Shown piece by piece: positions 9,281 through 17,819 of a stretch of 64,000 nucleotides of DNA. The notes under the pieces are model-generated. The model saw only the letters and a program-made list of their open reading frames with translations, was not told the origin of the DNA and searched no databases. The position numbers and the translations under genes were made by a program. The stretch is taken from NCBI GenBank assembly GCA_029968055.1, contig JASCNX010000001.1, positions 1,612,001-1,676,000 of the forward strand, in the 5' to 3' direction. How positions within the stretch are numbered: position 1 is the first letter of the stretch; the number at the start of each line of letters is the position of its first letter. Source of the stretch: Xenophilus aerolatus. GTDB taxonomy: Bacteria > Pseudomonadota > Gammaproteobacteria > Burkholderiales > Burkholderiaceae_C.

Positions 9281-10860
9281 GCACGTCCTACGACGCCATC
9301 ATCGTCGGCGGCGGCCACAACGGGCTGGTCTGCGGGGCCTACCTGGCACGCGCGGGCAAGAAGGTGGTCGTCCTGGAGCGCCGCGACATCGTCGGCGGCG
9401 CGGCCGTGACCGAGGAGCTGTGGCCCGGCTACCGGCTGTCCACCGCGTCGTACACCATGGCGCTGCTGCAACCCAGGGTGATCCTCGACCTGGAGCTTCG
9501 GAAGCACGGGTATGCGGTGCTCAAGCCGCCCCCGATGTTCATGCCGCTGGAAGACGGGCGCAGCATCGTGTTCCATGAAGACCCGCAGCGCATGCGGGCC
9601 GAGATCGCCCAGTTCTCGCAGAAGGACGCCGAGGCCTACTTTGCGTACCGTCAGCACATGGCCCGGCTGGGCGCACAAGTGCAGCGCCTGCTGTTCGAAG
9701 TGCCTCCCACGCTGCCGGTGCGCGGCCTTCGCGACCTGCTCGACCTGGGACGGCTGGCCTGGCGCAACCGCGGCCTGAACGAGCGCCTGTACGACCTGTA
9801 CGACACCATGACGCTCAGCGCCTACGACTATCTGGCGCGCTGGTTCGAGTCCGACGAGATGCGCGCGGCCCTGGGCTTCTATGCGTCGGGCGGCGGTGCC
9901 AACTCGGGCATCCGCACCCCGGGCTCGGCCTACGTGCTGCTGCGCGGCTTCATCCGCGACAACACCACGCCGGCGGGCGGTTCGGGCTTCGTGCGCGGCG
10001 GCATGGGTGCCATCTCCGATGCCATCAGCGCGTCCGGCCGGTCCCATGGCATGGAGGTCAGGACCGGCGCACCGGTCGCCTCGGTCACCGTCTCGGCAGG
10101 CCGCGCGACCGGGGTGGTGTTGGAGAGTGGCGAACGCATCGAAGGCCGCACCGTGGTGTCCAACGCCTGCACGCGCACCCTGTTTTGCAAGCTGCTGCCC
10201 GCCGGCGCGGTGCCGCAGGACTTCCTGGACGAGGTTTCGCACATCCGCGACGAGTCGACCGTGTTCAAGCTCAACCTGGGGCTGCGCAGCCTGCCCGCCT
10301 TCAAGGGCTTCGACGCCGCCCGCAGCGGCTTCGCGTACCCGGCGCAAACGCGCATCGGCCCCAGCACGGACTACATCGAGCGTGCCTACGATTCGTCCAA
10401 GTACGGCGAGATGGCACGCCGCCCGGTGATGACCATCGTCACGGCCAGCGCCGTCGACGACACGCTGGCGCCGCCCGGCAAGCATGTGATGAGCATCATG
10501 GGACAGCATGCCCCCTACACGCTGCGCGGCCGCCACTGGGACGATGCCCGCGACGAACTGCTTCGCCATGCCATGGACACGCTGGAAGCCTTCGCGCCGG
10601 GCTTCGCCGGCCACGTCGAGCACACGCAGCTGCTCGCGCCCCCCGACTTCGAGCGCATCTTCGACCTGCCGCGCGGACACGTGCACCACGGCGAACTGAG
10701 CGCCGACCAGATCTTCTTCCGGCGCCCGGTGCGCGGCGCAGGAAGCTACCGCACGCCCATCGCCGGGTTGTACCAGTGCGGCGCCTCGACGCACCCCGGC
10801 GGCGGCGTGACCGGCGTGCCCGGCCACAACGCCGCCCATGTTCTGCTTTCTGGAGGATGA
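9277..10860 (+). CDS. FAD-dependent oxidoreductase of the phytoene desaturase (CrtI)-like family
   Basis: A 527-residue flavoprotein starting at an ATGA overlap with the ligase. The dinucleotide-binding motif DAIIVGGGHNGLVCGAYLAR sits at residues 5-24, followed by LERRDIVGGAAVTEELWPGY, the diagnostic CrtI-like pattern. The C-terminus has the second FAD motif LYQCGASTHPGGGVTGVPGHNAA. There are no carotenoid genes nearby, so this is a member of the large uncharacterised NAD(P)/FAD group (PYROXD2-like) rather than a pigment enzyme. Operon position suggests it desaturates or oxidises the imported substrate or its CoA ester. Confidence 0.85.
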   Translation: MSTSYDAIIVGGGHNGLVCGAYLARAGKKVVVLERRDIVGGAAVTEELWPGYRLSTASYTMALLQPRVILDLELRKHGYAVLKPPPMFMPLEDGRSIVFHEDPQRMRAEIAQFSQKDAEAYFAYRQHMARLGAQVQRLLFEVPPTLPVRGLRDLLDLGRLAWRNRGLNERLYDLYDTMTLSAYDYLARWFESDEMRAALGFYASGGGANSGIRTPGSAYVLLRGFIRDNTTPAGGSGFVRGGMGAISDAISASGRSHGMEVRTGAPVASVTVSAGRATGVVLESGERIEGRTVVSNACTRTLFCKLLPAGAVPQDFLDEVSHIRDESTVFKLNLGLRSLPAFKGFDAARSGFAYPAQTRIGPSTDYIERAYDSSKYGEMARRPVMTIVTASAVDDTLAPPGKHVMSIMGQHAPYTLRGRHWDDARDELLRHAMDTLEAFAPGFAGHVEHTQLLAPPDFERIFDLPRGHVHHGELSADQIFFRRPVRGAGSYRTPIAGLYQCGASTHPGGGVTGVPGHNAAHVLLSGG

Positions 10861-10867
10861 GTCCGAC

Positions 10868-12010
10868 ATGAACGATCCAGCCACCGGCCGCGCCGCGGCC
10901 GTCGAGCAGCCCCGGCCCATGGTCGAACTCCGGCACGTGTCCAAGCGCTTCGGCGGCTTCACCGCCCTCGCCGACGTCGACCTTCAGGTCGCGCGGGGCG
11001 AATTCCTCACCCTGCTGGGCCCCAGCGGCTCGGGCAAGACCACGCTGCTCAACATGATCGCGGGCATGACGCCGCCGACCGAGGGCCAGGTCTTCATCGA
11101 CGGGCGCGATGCCACCTCGCTGCCGCCGGCCGAGCGCGACCTCGGGATGGTGTTCCAGAACTACGCGTTGATGCCGCACATGACCGTGTTCGACAACATC
11201 GCCTTCCCGCTCAAGGTGCGCAAGGTGCCCAGGGGCGAGATCGCCGAACGTGTGCAACGCGCCCTGGACCTCATCCGCCTGCCCGACGTGGGCCACAGAA
11301 AGCCCAGGGAACTCTCGGGCGGGCAGCAGCAGCGCGTGTCGCTGGCACGCTGCATCGTCTACAACCCCGCGCTCATCCTGCTCGACGAGCCCCTGGGTGC
11401 CCTGGACAAGAAACTGCGCGAGCAGATGCAGCTGGAGATCAAGCGCATCCACAGCGAACTGGGCATCACCATGATCAACGTCACGCACGACCAGGACGAG
11501 GCGCTCACCCTGTCCGACCGCATCGTTCTCATGAACCGCGGCCGCATCGAGCAGCACTGCGCACCGGAGGAGCTGTACTTCCGCCCGCGCACGGTGTTCG
11601 CCGCCGACTTCATGGGCGAGGCCAACCTGCTGGACGCCGAGGTGGCCGACGCCACCGACACGCACGTGCGGCTGGACTGGGCCCACGGCGCCCTGCTCGC
11701 GCCCCGGCCGACCCACACGCAGGAACGGCTGCAGCGCGGCGACCGCGTCGTCGTGCTCGTGCGGCCGGAATGCGTCTCCATGGGCCAGGGCGAGGCCGGC
11801 GACGAGAACCGGGTCGCCGGCCGTCTGCGCGACTCCATCGTGCTGGGCGGGGTGGTCAAGCACTACGTCACCCTTCCCGATGGCAAGGAGCTCATCGTCC
11901 AGCAACCCAACCACGTGCGGCGCTCGGCCGGCTTCGCCGGTCAGGACGTGCACCTGGCCTGGCAGGCGCACGACGCACTCGTGCTGCAGGCAGGGAGCCA
12001 GCCATCATGA
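10868..12010 (+). CDS. PotA-type ABC transporter ATP-binding protein
   Basis: The ATG at 10868 is chosen because a GGAGG site (about 10852) precedes it; an in-frame ATG at 10838 lies inside the previous gene. The 380-residue ATPase has Walker A GPSGSGKTT, signature LSGGQQQRV, Walker B LILLDEPLGALD and the His-loop NVTHDQDEA, then a C-terminal TOBE-like domain. It completes the importer with the binding protein and the two permeases. Its end overlaps the amidohydrolase start (ATGA). Confidence 0.9.
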   Translation: MNDPATGRAAAVEQPRPMVELRHVSKRFGGFTALADVDLQVARGEFLTLLGPSGSGKTTLLNMIAGMTPPTEGQVFIDGRDATSLPPAERDLGMVFQNYALMPHMTVFDNIAFPLKVRKVPRGEIAERVQRALDLIRLPDVGHRKPRELSGGQQQRVSLARCIVYNPALILLDEPLGALDKKLREQMQLEIKRIHSELGITMINVTHDQDEALTLSDRIVLMNRGRIEQHCAPEELYFRPRTVFAADFMGEANLLDAEVADATDTHVRLDWAHGALLAPRPTHTQERLQRGDRVVVLVRPECVSMGQGEAGDENRVAGRLRDSIVLGGVVKHYVTLPDGKELIVQQPNHVRRSAGFAGQDVHLAWQAHDALVLQAGSQPS

Positions 12011-12876
12011 GCTTCATCGACTTCTCCAGCCGCCCGCCGCTGCCGCAGTTCATGCCCACGGGCGCGGCCCACCTGAGCAACTACCGCCGTGTGTACGCGG
12101 GCAGCGAGTCGCTGGTCCGCAAGGACGTGGGCGACGAAGCCCTGGACGACTACCTGGCCACCTACGACCGCCTGGGCGCCACCACCGTCGTGCTCAAGGC
12201 GCGGGACCTGGAAAGCACCTTCGGATTCAAGATCTCGAACGAAGACGTGGCCGCCTTCTGCCAGGCCCATGGCCCGCGCTTCATCGGTTTTGCGGGCGTC
12301 GACCCGCACAAGGGCATGACCGCCGTTCGCGAGTTCGAGCACGCCATCGTCGAACTGGGCCTCAAGGGCCTCAACATCCAGGGCTTCGAGCACAAGCTCG
12401 CCGCCAACGACAAGCGCCTGTACCCCCTGTACGCCAAGTGCGTTGAACTGAATGTGCCGGTCAACGTGCACTGCGGCATCAACTTCTCGACCGCGACCGA
12501 GGCGAACTTCGGCCACCCGGCCGCGCTCGACGAGGTGCTCATGCACTTCCCCGAACTGCGCGTGTGCGCGTCGCCGCCCGGGTGGCCGTGGATCAACGAG
12601 CTGCTGGCCGTGGCCTGGCGACACCCCAACCTGTGGATCGGCGTGGTGTCGGTGCGGCCCAAGCTGCTCAACCTGCCCAACTCAGGCTACGAGCCGCTGC
12701 TGCAATACGGAAAGAGCGTCTTGAAGTCGCGCATCCTGTTCGGCTCCGGCTATCCCATGATGCCCGTGGACCGGTCGTTGGAGGAGTTGAAGGCACTGCC
12801 GCTGGGCGACGAGGTGCGCGAGCGGTGGTTGTATGCCAATGCGCAGGAGTTTCTTACAGGGGCCATTCGACCCTGA
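12007..12876 (+). CDS. Amidohydrolase-family (metal-dependent, amidohydro_2) protein
   Basis: A 289-residue protein starting at an ATGA overlap with the ATPase gene. It is TIM-barrel-like: FIGFAGVDPHKG, GLKGLNIQGFEHKLAANDKRLYPLY and VPVNVHCGINFST are the strand-loop pattern of the amidohydrolase-2/ACMS-decarboxylase group. The HxH at the first strand is not obvious and the usual active-site His pair is partly altered, though His in NVHCG remains. It is the last gene of the operon; after it GC content drops sharply. It probably acts on an intermediate of the imported compound, by hydrolysis or decarboxylation. Confidence 0.75.
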   Translation: MSFIDFSSRPPLPQFMPTGAAHLSNYRRVYAGSESLVRKDVGDEALDDYLATYDRLGATTVVLKARDLESTFGFKISNEDVAAFCQAHGPRFIGFAGVDPHKGMTAVREFEHAIVELGLKGLNIQGFEHKLAANDKRLYPLYAKCVELNVPVNVHCGINFSTATEANFGHPAALDEVLMHFPELRVCASPPGWPWINELLAVAWRHPNLWIGVVSVRPKLLNLPNSGYEPLLQYGKSVLKSRILFGSGYPMMPVDRSLEELKALPLGDEVRERWLYANAQEFLTGAIRP

Positions 12877-13392
12877 GTTGGATCGGGAGCAGTGGCGGCC
12901 GTAAAGGCAGATCCGATCTAGTGTTTGAGCTTGCAGCTGCGATGCGCACGAGCGCGGGTGCGGGATCGTGCTCGATGCTTTGGGCCAGGAGTAGTACACC
13001 CGTCGCTAATCAATTGCGGAAACTTGCGCATGGTTCGAGAGTCCGGATACCGCCCGCCTATCGGCCTGTCGGGTGCTTTAAGCTCAACATAAGGAGATGC
13101 AAGGCTGAGGATGGCGGTTCTGCAGCGATTGCCGTCTTCTGCGGTAGCTTGCTGAGTTCACTGTCTTCGACACAAAGCAGTCATGGCTCGCCTGTTGTCC
13201 TGCGAGCCGCGATGAGTGCTTTCAGGGGTGAATCAGCTATGCAACGGATCGGACCGCCGCTTACGTGGAAAGCAGGGTTGACGGTGTGCGTCTGCGACTG
13301 GCAGGCTCGGAGCCGAGGGTGAGCCTTCGCCGGCCGCCTCAGCGATACACATGCGGCTAGACTTGCCAGCAGCAAAGACTCCGGAGGGTCAC
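12877..13392. other. Non-coding, lower-GC junction before the ParA-HEPN island
   Basis: No convincing gene is visible in these 516 bases. GC content falls compared with the preceding operon, and short open frames lack good start contexts (one of 27 codons around 13241-13322 ends TGA with no clear ribosome site). The tail has GGAGGG at 13383, the ribosome site of the ParA gene. The region is likely the left junction of an acquired segment. A stretch near 13030 looks superficially like a tRNA T-arm but does not fold. Confidence 0.55.
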
Positions 13393-14433
13393 ATGGCAAA
13401 GATTGTCTGCTTGTTCAACCACAAAGGGGGGGTCAGCAAGACCACTACTGTTTTCAATCTCGGCTGGATGCTCGGCCTGAAAGGACAGCGCGTTCTGCTG
13501 GCGGATTTCGACCCACAGTGCAATTTGACCGGAATGGTGATGGGCTTCAGGGGTGTTGACGACCTTGAATCGGTCTATAGCAGCGCACCTCCTAATAACG
13601 TAAAGGATGCCCTCGCCCCGGCCTTCGAATCTCAGCCCAAGGCAATCACCGCAGCGCAATGCGTCGACGTCGGCGGCAACGCCAATTTGATGCTGCTTCC
13701 GGGCCATATTGGACTGGCTGAATACGAAACGACGCTCGGCATCGCACAGCAACTCGGCGGGTCGCTGCTCGCCCTTCGAAACATGCCAGGCGCGATCCGC
13801 TTCATGCTCGACGAAACGGCGACTGCATGCAATGCTGACTATGTAATCGTTGATATGAGCCCTAGCTTGGGCCCGATGAACCAGAACTTGATTGCGACTA
13901 GCGATTACTTCCTAGTTCCGCTGCATCCTGACTATTTCTCAGCGATGGCGCTGAGTTCGTTGGCCGCCACTCTGCCCAAGTGGCGTGCTTGGGCCGACAC
14001 GGCGTACAACATCGACATGCTGGCGAACGCGGACTACCCCTTCCCGCATCCTCATGCGACGTTCCTGGGGGCAATTATTCAGAAGTACCGGCCGCGAAAT
14101 GGTCGAGCAAGTCAAGCATTCCAGCACTGGATTGACCAGTTGATCTCCGGCCTTCGGGATACGCTGGTTCCCCGTCTCGCGGCTGCGGCCATGGTCGACG
14201 TCGCCGACTACCGGGGCAAAGTCGCGGCAGACCCTTGGCAACCGCTTCTCGAGGTTCCCGACTTCAACAGCCTAATCGCTTACTCGCAGGAGCATCAGGT
14301 TCCGGTCTATGCGTTATCACCCGAGCAGCTTGGTCAGGATGGCGCAGTTTGGGCACGGACCAAGACGAACATGGACCAGTTTGAGGAGGCTTTCTCCGCC
14401 TGTGCCGATAAGATTCTCCAGCTGACCTCCTAA
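13393..14433 (+). CDS. ParA/MinD-like AAA ATPase (SIMIBI class)
   Basis: The ATG at 13393 follows a GGAGGG site and gives 346 residues; the N-terminus AKIVCLFNHKGGVSKTTT is the deviant Walker A box of ParA ATPases with the signature Lys at 11 and 16. LLADFDPQCNLTG is the switch region and DYVIVDMSPSLGPMNQN the Walker B part. It lacks a DNA-binding N-terminal domain and no parB or plasmid replication gene is near. Long insertions (around residues 55-100 and 195-265) are unlike chromosomal Soj. It is followed seven bases later by a HEPN-domain gene, so the pair probably forms one functional unit. Codon usage is more AT-tolerant than that of neighbours, a sign of transfer. Confidence 0.85.
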   Translation: MAKIVCLFNHKGGVSKTTTVFNLGWMLGLKGQRVLLADFDPQCNLTGMVMGFRGVDDLESVYSSAPPNNVKDALAPAFESQPKAITAAQCVDVGGNANLMLLPGHIGLAEYETTLGIAQQLGGSLLALRNMPGAIRFMLDETATACNADYVIVDMSPSLGPMNQNLIATSDYFLVPLHPDYFSAMALSSLAATLPKWRAWADTAYNIDMLANADYPFPHPHATFLGAIIQKYRPRNGRASQAFQHWIDQLISGLRDTLVPRLAAAAMVDVADYRGKVAADPWQPLLEVPDFNSLIAYSQEHQVPVYALSPEQLGQDGAVWARTKTNMDQFEEAFSACADKILQLTS

Positions 14434-14440
14434 GCATCAA

Positions 14441-15064
14441 GTGAAGCCGATTCAGCACTTCGAGGCCGTGTGGGAGCGGGCCGAAGAACTGGTGGTGATC
14501 CACTCTTATCTAGTCGCCAACGTCTCCGGTGCGATGCCCACCGACGAGCTTCTCCGTTCTGAGTGGGCAATGCGGGTCAGCGCGCTAGATCTTTTCATGC
14601 ATGAATTGGCTGCGCAGCGGATGCTCGAGATTTTTGAGGGCAGCCGCGCTGCCTCTACGGCGTTCCAGCGTTTCCGCATTTCTCTTGATACCCACACGCG
14701 TGTCACCGCAAACCCCCTAGGAGCTGCGGCGGCATTCGATCTTGAGGTGAGAGAGCAGTTGGGCATCCAAACGTTTCAAGAGCCCGACAAGATCGCGGAG
14801 GCGGTCCGCCTATGCTGCGACCTGGAGCTCTGGAACGAGGTAGCACTTCATCTGGGTGCTACCCAGGCAACGAAGCAAGTCGCTGCCAAGAGCTTGAAGC
14901 GCTCCATTTCGGCAGTGGTGCAACGAAGGAACAAGATCGTGCACGAGGGTGACCTCCAGCCTGGATCGCCTAGGACGCCGTGGGCGGTGTCGCGCGTTGA
15001 CCTATTGGATGTGAAAACTTTGATTGAGCGGGTGGTGAGAGCTATCGACGCTTTGGTGGCGTAG
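14441..15064 (+). CDS. HEPN-domain protein (RiboL-PSP-HEPN-like), putative RNase or toxin
   Basis: A 207-residue all-helical protein starting with GTG seven bases after the ParA stop. The conserved motif R-N-K-I-V-H-E-G-D at residues 163-171 contains the R-x4-H pair (Arg163, His168) that is the RNase active site in HEPN toxins and defence proteins; the LDLFMHELAAQRML helix near residue 50 is typical of the RiboL-PSP-HEPN subgroup. No signal peptide or membrane span. The tight linkage to a ParA-like ATPase suggests an ATPase-controlled nuclease or a toxin-antitoxin-like pair. Function is inferred from domain only. Confidence 0.78.
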   Translation: MKPIQHFEAVWERAEELVVIHSYLVANVSGAMPTDELLRSEWAMRVSALDLFMHELAAQRMLEIFEGSRAASTAFQRFRISLDTHTRVTANPLGAAAAFDLEVREQLGIQTFQEPDKIAEAVRLCCDLELWNEVALHLGATQATKQVAAKSLKRSISAVVQRRNKIVHEGDLQPGSPRTPWAVSRVDLLDVKTLIERVVRAIDALVA

Positions 15065-15304
15065 GCGCCCGAGGTAGTCATGACTGCGCGACAACTGCTT
15101 GGGGAAAGCTAGCGCAGCCAGTGTTCTTTGGCGACTCTTTTTTAAACGGCGGCGCTGCAGCAGTTACCGTCATTGGCGATGCGCCACCGAACGCAACAGA
15201 TGGGCCAAGCGGCGACTAAGGACAAATATCGGAGTTGCAGCGTGTCGAGAAGACCAAGTAGGCCAGGCGAGGACGTGCAGTCCCACGGCGGGAGTTATCG
15301 AGCG

Positions 15305-16705
15305 CTACGGGCGAGGGACATCGCGGGACGGCTGTTGATCACTCTGCTGGCCAGAATACAAGGGTGGCATCGGCCACTTCCGAGGTCGGAAAGTTGGCAC
15401 CGGGCCTGTCATGAGGTCTTCCGGTCGCACCTCATCCCTCGCGATCCTTTCGTCTTGAGCATGGCCTTCCTGCTCCAGGTGATCGATGAACCATGCCTCA
15501 CGTTCAGGCAGCCATGACAACGATTCGAACTCGAGGAAGATGCGAGCGAACAGCTGCTTGGAGATCACCGACATAGGTGCGGCCGCTGGGTCAGCGCCAT
15601 GCCGTCTGACCACGATTTCCCAGTGGGGATCGTCAACGAACTGAGCATCGAATCCCCGGTCGGCGAACAACCGGACAAGCGTGGTTGCGTCCAGCAAGAC
15701 GGCCAGCACGATCTTTCCGCTAATGAATTCGTAGAGAGCCTCCGCGCTTCGTATCGATAGCGTGAACGGGAAATAGGGCATCCAGGCGCACTCGGTCTTG
15801 GGTTCATTCAGCAACATCAGCAGCTTCCTGACGCCAGGACCGAAGTCCAGCTTGTCCGCTAGTTCGGGGTCCCGGATACAGAAGTAGGTGAGACCTTCCT
15901 CTGGCGAGGCCTGCGCGAAGCCGGCATTCCACGCCTGCTCAATACAGCTATTCATTGCTGCTCGGTGGCTCACAGTGCTGACGGGAGCTTCTACTCGCTT
16001 CACGTGCTTCAGCCCGCGGAAGTTCACTGCTTCGTCGGTGGCTAGAAAATCGTGGAGCTTCGTGAGTCCGTCGAGCTGTCTATCCACCCGAGCGTTTCGG
16101 TTTGCGCTGGATTTCACCTCGATGGGGTAGGGATCGGGCCCAACGAGAACGCATACGTCGCCATGACGCAAGGTGTTAGTGATGTCGCACAGCACCGCAG
16201 GCACCCCTCGTTGCAGCACCTCTCGCAAAATCCTCCATTCCAAGCGGAAGCCATCTTTCCCGTGAAGCGCACCAGCGTGCTGCTTGACGCTGTAATCGGC
16301 GCTGTCGTAAAGCATGTGCTTCAGGGCGTACTTGTTGATATACAGAAACGCGATTCCATCCCCGAAGCACCGCCAAATAAACAGCATGTGCTGAGCGGTC
16401 CCGAGGTCAATTGATACCTGAGTTGCTTGCGCCTTGATGACGGCCGATTCAGCTTTCCCGTGGTGACCACTACGCCTGCTGGCCTTCAGCACCGCGCGCT
16501 GCTGCTTCAGCCCAACGACTTGCCGTTCGGTAGCGCAGATTAGGCGAATGAGCGTCCTCTGCAAGTCAAGCAGCAGCTCGTAGTCGCCCAGGTCGGTCTC
16601 CAAGCGCCTGAGCATGCTGGCAACTTCGAGGATTGAATCCCTGTACTGTCCATATGAGCGCATAGCCAAAGTCCAGAATTCAATTGACGCAAGACGATGC
16701 AGCAT
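15305..16705 (-). CDS. Uncharacterised protein with PD-(D/E)XK nuclease-like core
   Basis: A 466-residue protein (ATG at 16705; a GTG at 16711 is also possible) of no family I can name. The N-terminal 130 residues are helical and charged. The middle has an apparent restriction-endonuclease-like core: Glu156 in FRLEWRIL, Asp183 in HGDVCVLVG and Glu196-x-Lys198 in YPIEVKSS, the order E...D...ExK expected of PD-(D/E)XK enzymes. The C-terminal half has no recognisable motif. It is convergent with the ParA-HEPN pair, separated by 240 bases, and shares their lower GC. A nuclease effector of a defence island is the likeliest role; a non-nuclease homologue is possible. Confidence 0.6.
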   Translation of the reverse strand: MLHRLASIEFWTLAMRSYGQYRDSILEVASMLRRLETDLGDYELLLDLQRTLIRLICATERQVVGLKQQRAVLKASRRSGHHGKAESAVIKAQATQVSIDLGTAQHMLFIWRCFGDGIAFLYINKYALKHMLYDSADYSVKQHAGALHGKDGFRLEWRILREVLQRGVPAVLCDITNTLRHGDVCVLVGPDPYPIEVKSSANRNARVDRQLDGLTKLHDFLATDEAVNFRGLKHVKRVEAPVSTVSHRAAMNSCIEQAWNAGFAQASPEEGLTYFCIRDPELADKLDFGPGVRKLLMLLNEPKTECAWMPYFPFTLSIRSAEALYEFISGKIVLAVLLDATTLVRLFADRGFDAQFVDDPHWEIVVRRHGADPAAAPMSVISKQLFARIFLEFESLSWLPEREAWFIDHLEQEGHAQDERIARDEVRPEDLMTGPVPTFRPRKWPMPPLYSGQQSDQQPSRDVPRP

Positions 16706-16850
16706 GCGCACGTTGCCGGCTATGCCTCTAAAGGCTCAGCGACCGCTGCTTGGAAAAGCAGTCACTGGGACTTGCATCGACGAACGACCGAGACCAGTTT
16801 CAAGCCGTCCCCACACGCCGACCGCTACCGCGGCCGGCCTTCCCGGCCCC

Positions 16851-17819
16851 TCAAATCCCCCGCGTCAAATACACCGCCTCCCTCCCCACGATCGGCTCCC
16901 GCGTAGGCATGAAGATGGTGCAGCCATCGCAGGGCGAGACGATCCGTCGGTCGCCGTCGGTGGCGATGAGTTCGTCCTTGGCGAAGGTCTCGAAGCCCAC
17001 CAGCGGGCGCTCGAAGCGGAACTCCGTCGTGTGGACCATGTGCGTCTGCAGCAGCTCAAAGCGCCGCTGCGGCTCCTTGGGCGCTGCGGGCTCGGGCGCG
17101 TCGATGAGGCCGAAGTGGGCGAGGAAGTCCAGCGTGACGGCGGTGGCCAGCTGCGAGGCCGAGGTCTTGAAGTGCTGGCCGCACTCGACCACCATGGCGG
17201 TGCCGGGGCCGGGGCCGTCGTTGCCGTGGCGGCCGTACTGGATGAGCGGGATGCCGGAGCCCAGGCCCTGCGGCATGACGAGGTGCACCGACGGCCGGCC
17301 GATGGCCATGGCGACGGCACCGTTGCGCTCGAAGGCGGGGTACACCCAGAAGGGCACGACGTCCTGGCTGGTGGAGTGGATGTCGAGGATGTGGTCGGCC
17401 GCGTCGACCACGCCGCGCATGGCGCGGGCACGCTGGAGCTCGGGGCTGTCCTCGGCGCCGTCGAGCCATTCGGTGGACCAGATGCGGTTCATGTTGTGCA
17501 CGAGCTGCCGGCTGTCGAAGGGCTTCTCGATGTCGAAGCTCTCGTAAGCCGCGACGTTGGCAAAGCTGATGGTGAGCGTGCCGATCCTGGGCCGCACGCC
17601 GGTGTCGAGCAAATGCGTGGCGGCGACCATGCCGCAGATCTCGTTGCCGTGCGTCAGCGCGTTGATGAGCACGTGCGGGCCGGGGCGGCCGGATTCGAAG
17701 CGGTGGACGTACTCGACGCCGGTGTTGCCGGCCTTGTAGGCCGACAGGTCGCGCGGCGTGACTTCGAGCGTGGGGAGCGGGGGTGGGGTGTGGGTCATTG
17801 CGCCATTCTGGCGCGTCAT
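16851..17819 (-). CDS. Succinylglutamate desuccinylase/aspartoacylase-family (M14-type) zinc hydrolase
   Basis: A 322-residue protein whose ATG at 17819 overlaps the stop of the tail-sheath gene (ATGA), which decides the start over an in-frame ATG at 17798. Zinc ligands are visible in NALTHGNEICG (His and Glu of HxxE), and a further His in VDAADHILDIHSTSQDV. VEFRFERPLVGFETF-like C-terminal segments form the beta domain of this family. Such enzymes remove acyl groups from N-acyl amino acids; there are no arginine-catabolic (ast) genes nearby. Its coupling to a phage-type sheath is unexpected. Confidence 0.85.
   Translation of the reverse strand: MTRQNGAMTHTPPPLPTLEVTPRDLSAYKAGNTGVEYVHRFESGRPGPHVLINALTHGNEICGMVAATHLLDTGVRPRIGTLTISFANVAAYESFDIEKPFDSRQLVHNMNRIWSTEWLDGAEDSPELQRARAMRGVVDAADHILDIHSTSQDVVPFWVYPAFERNGAVAMAIGRPSVHLVMPQGLGSGIPLIQYGRHGNDGPGPGTAMVVECGQHFKTSASQLATAVTLDFLAHFGLIDAPEPAAPKEPQRRFELLQTHMVHTTEFRFERPLVGFETFAKDELIATDGDRRIVSPCDGCTIFMPTREPIVGREAVYLTRGI

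Noticed and set aside
9277-10860. Carotenoid biosynthesis from the phytoene desaturase-like protein
   Set aside because: No crtB, crtE or other pigment gene nearby; the CrtI fold is shared by many uncharacterised oxidoreductases.
13010-13075. T-arm-like GGTTCGAGAGTCCGG reminiscent of a tRNA
   Set aside because: No matching acceptor, anticodon or D-arm stems fold around it, and the loop breaks the T-loop consensus.
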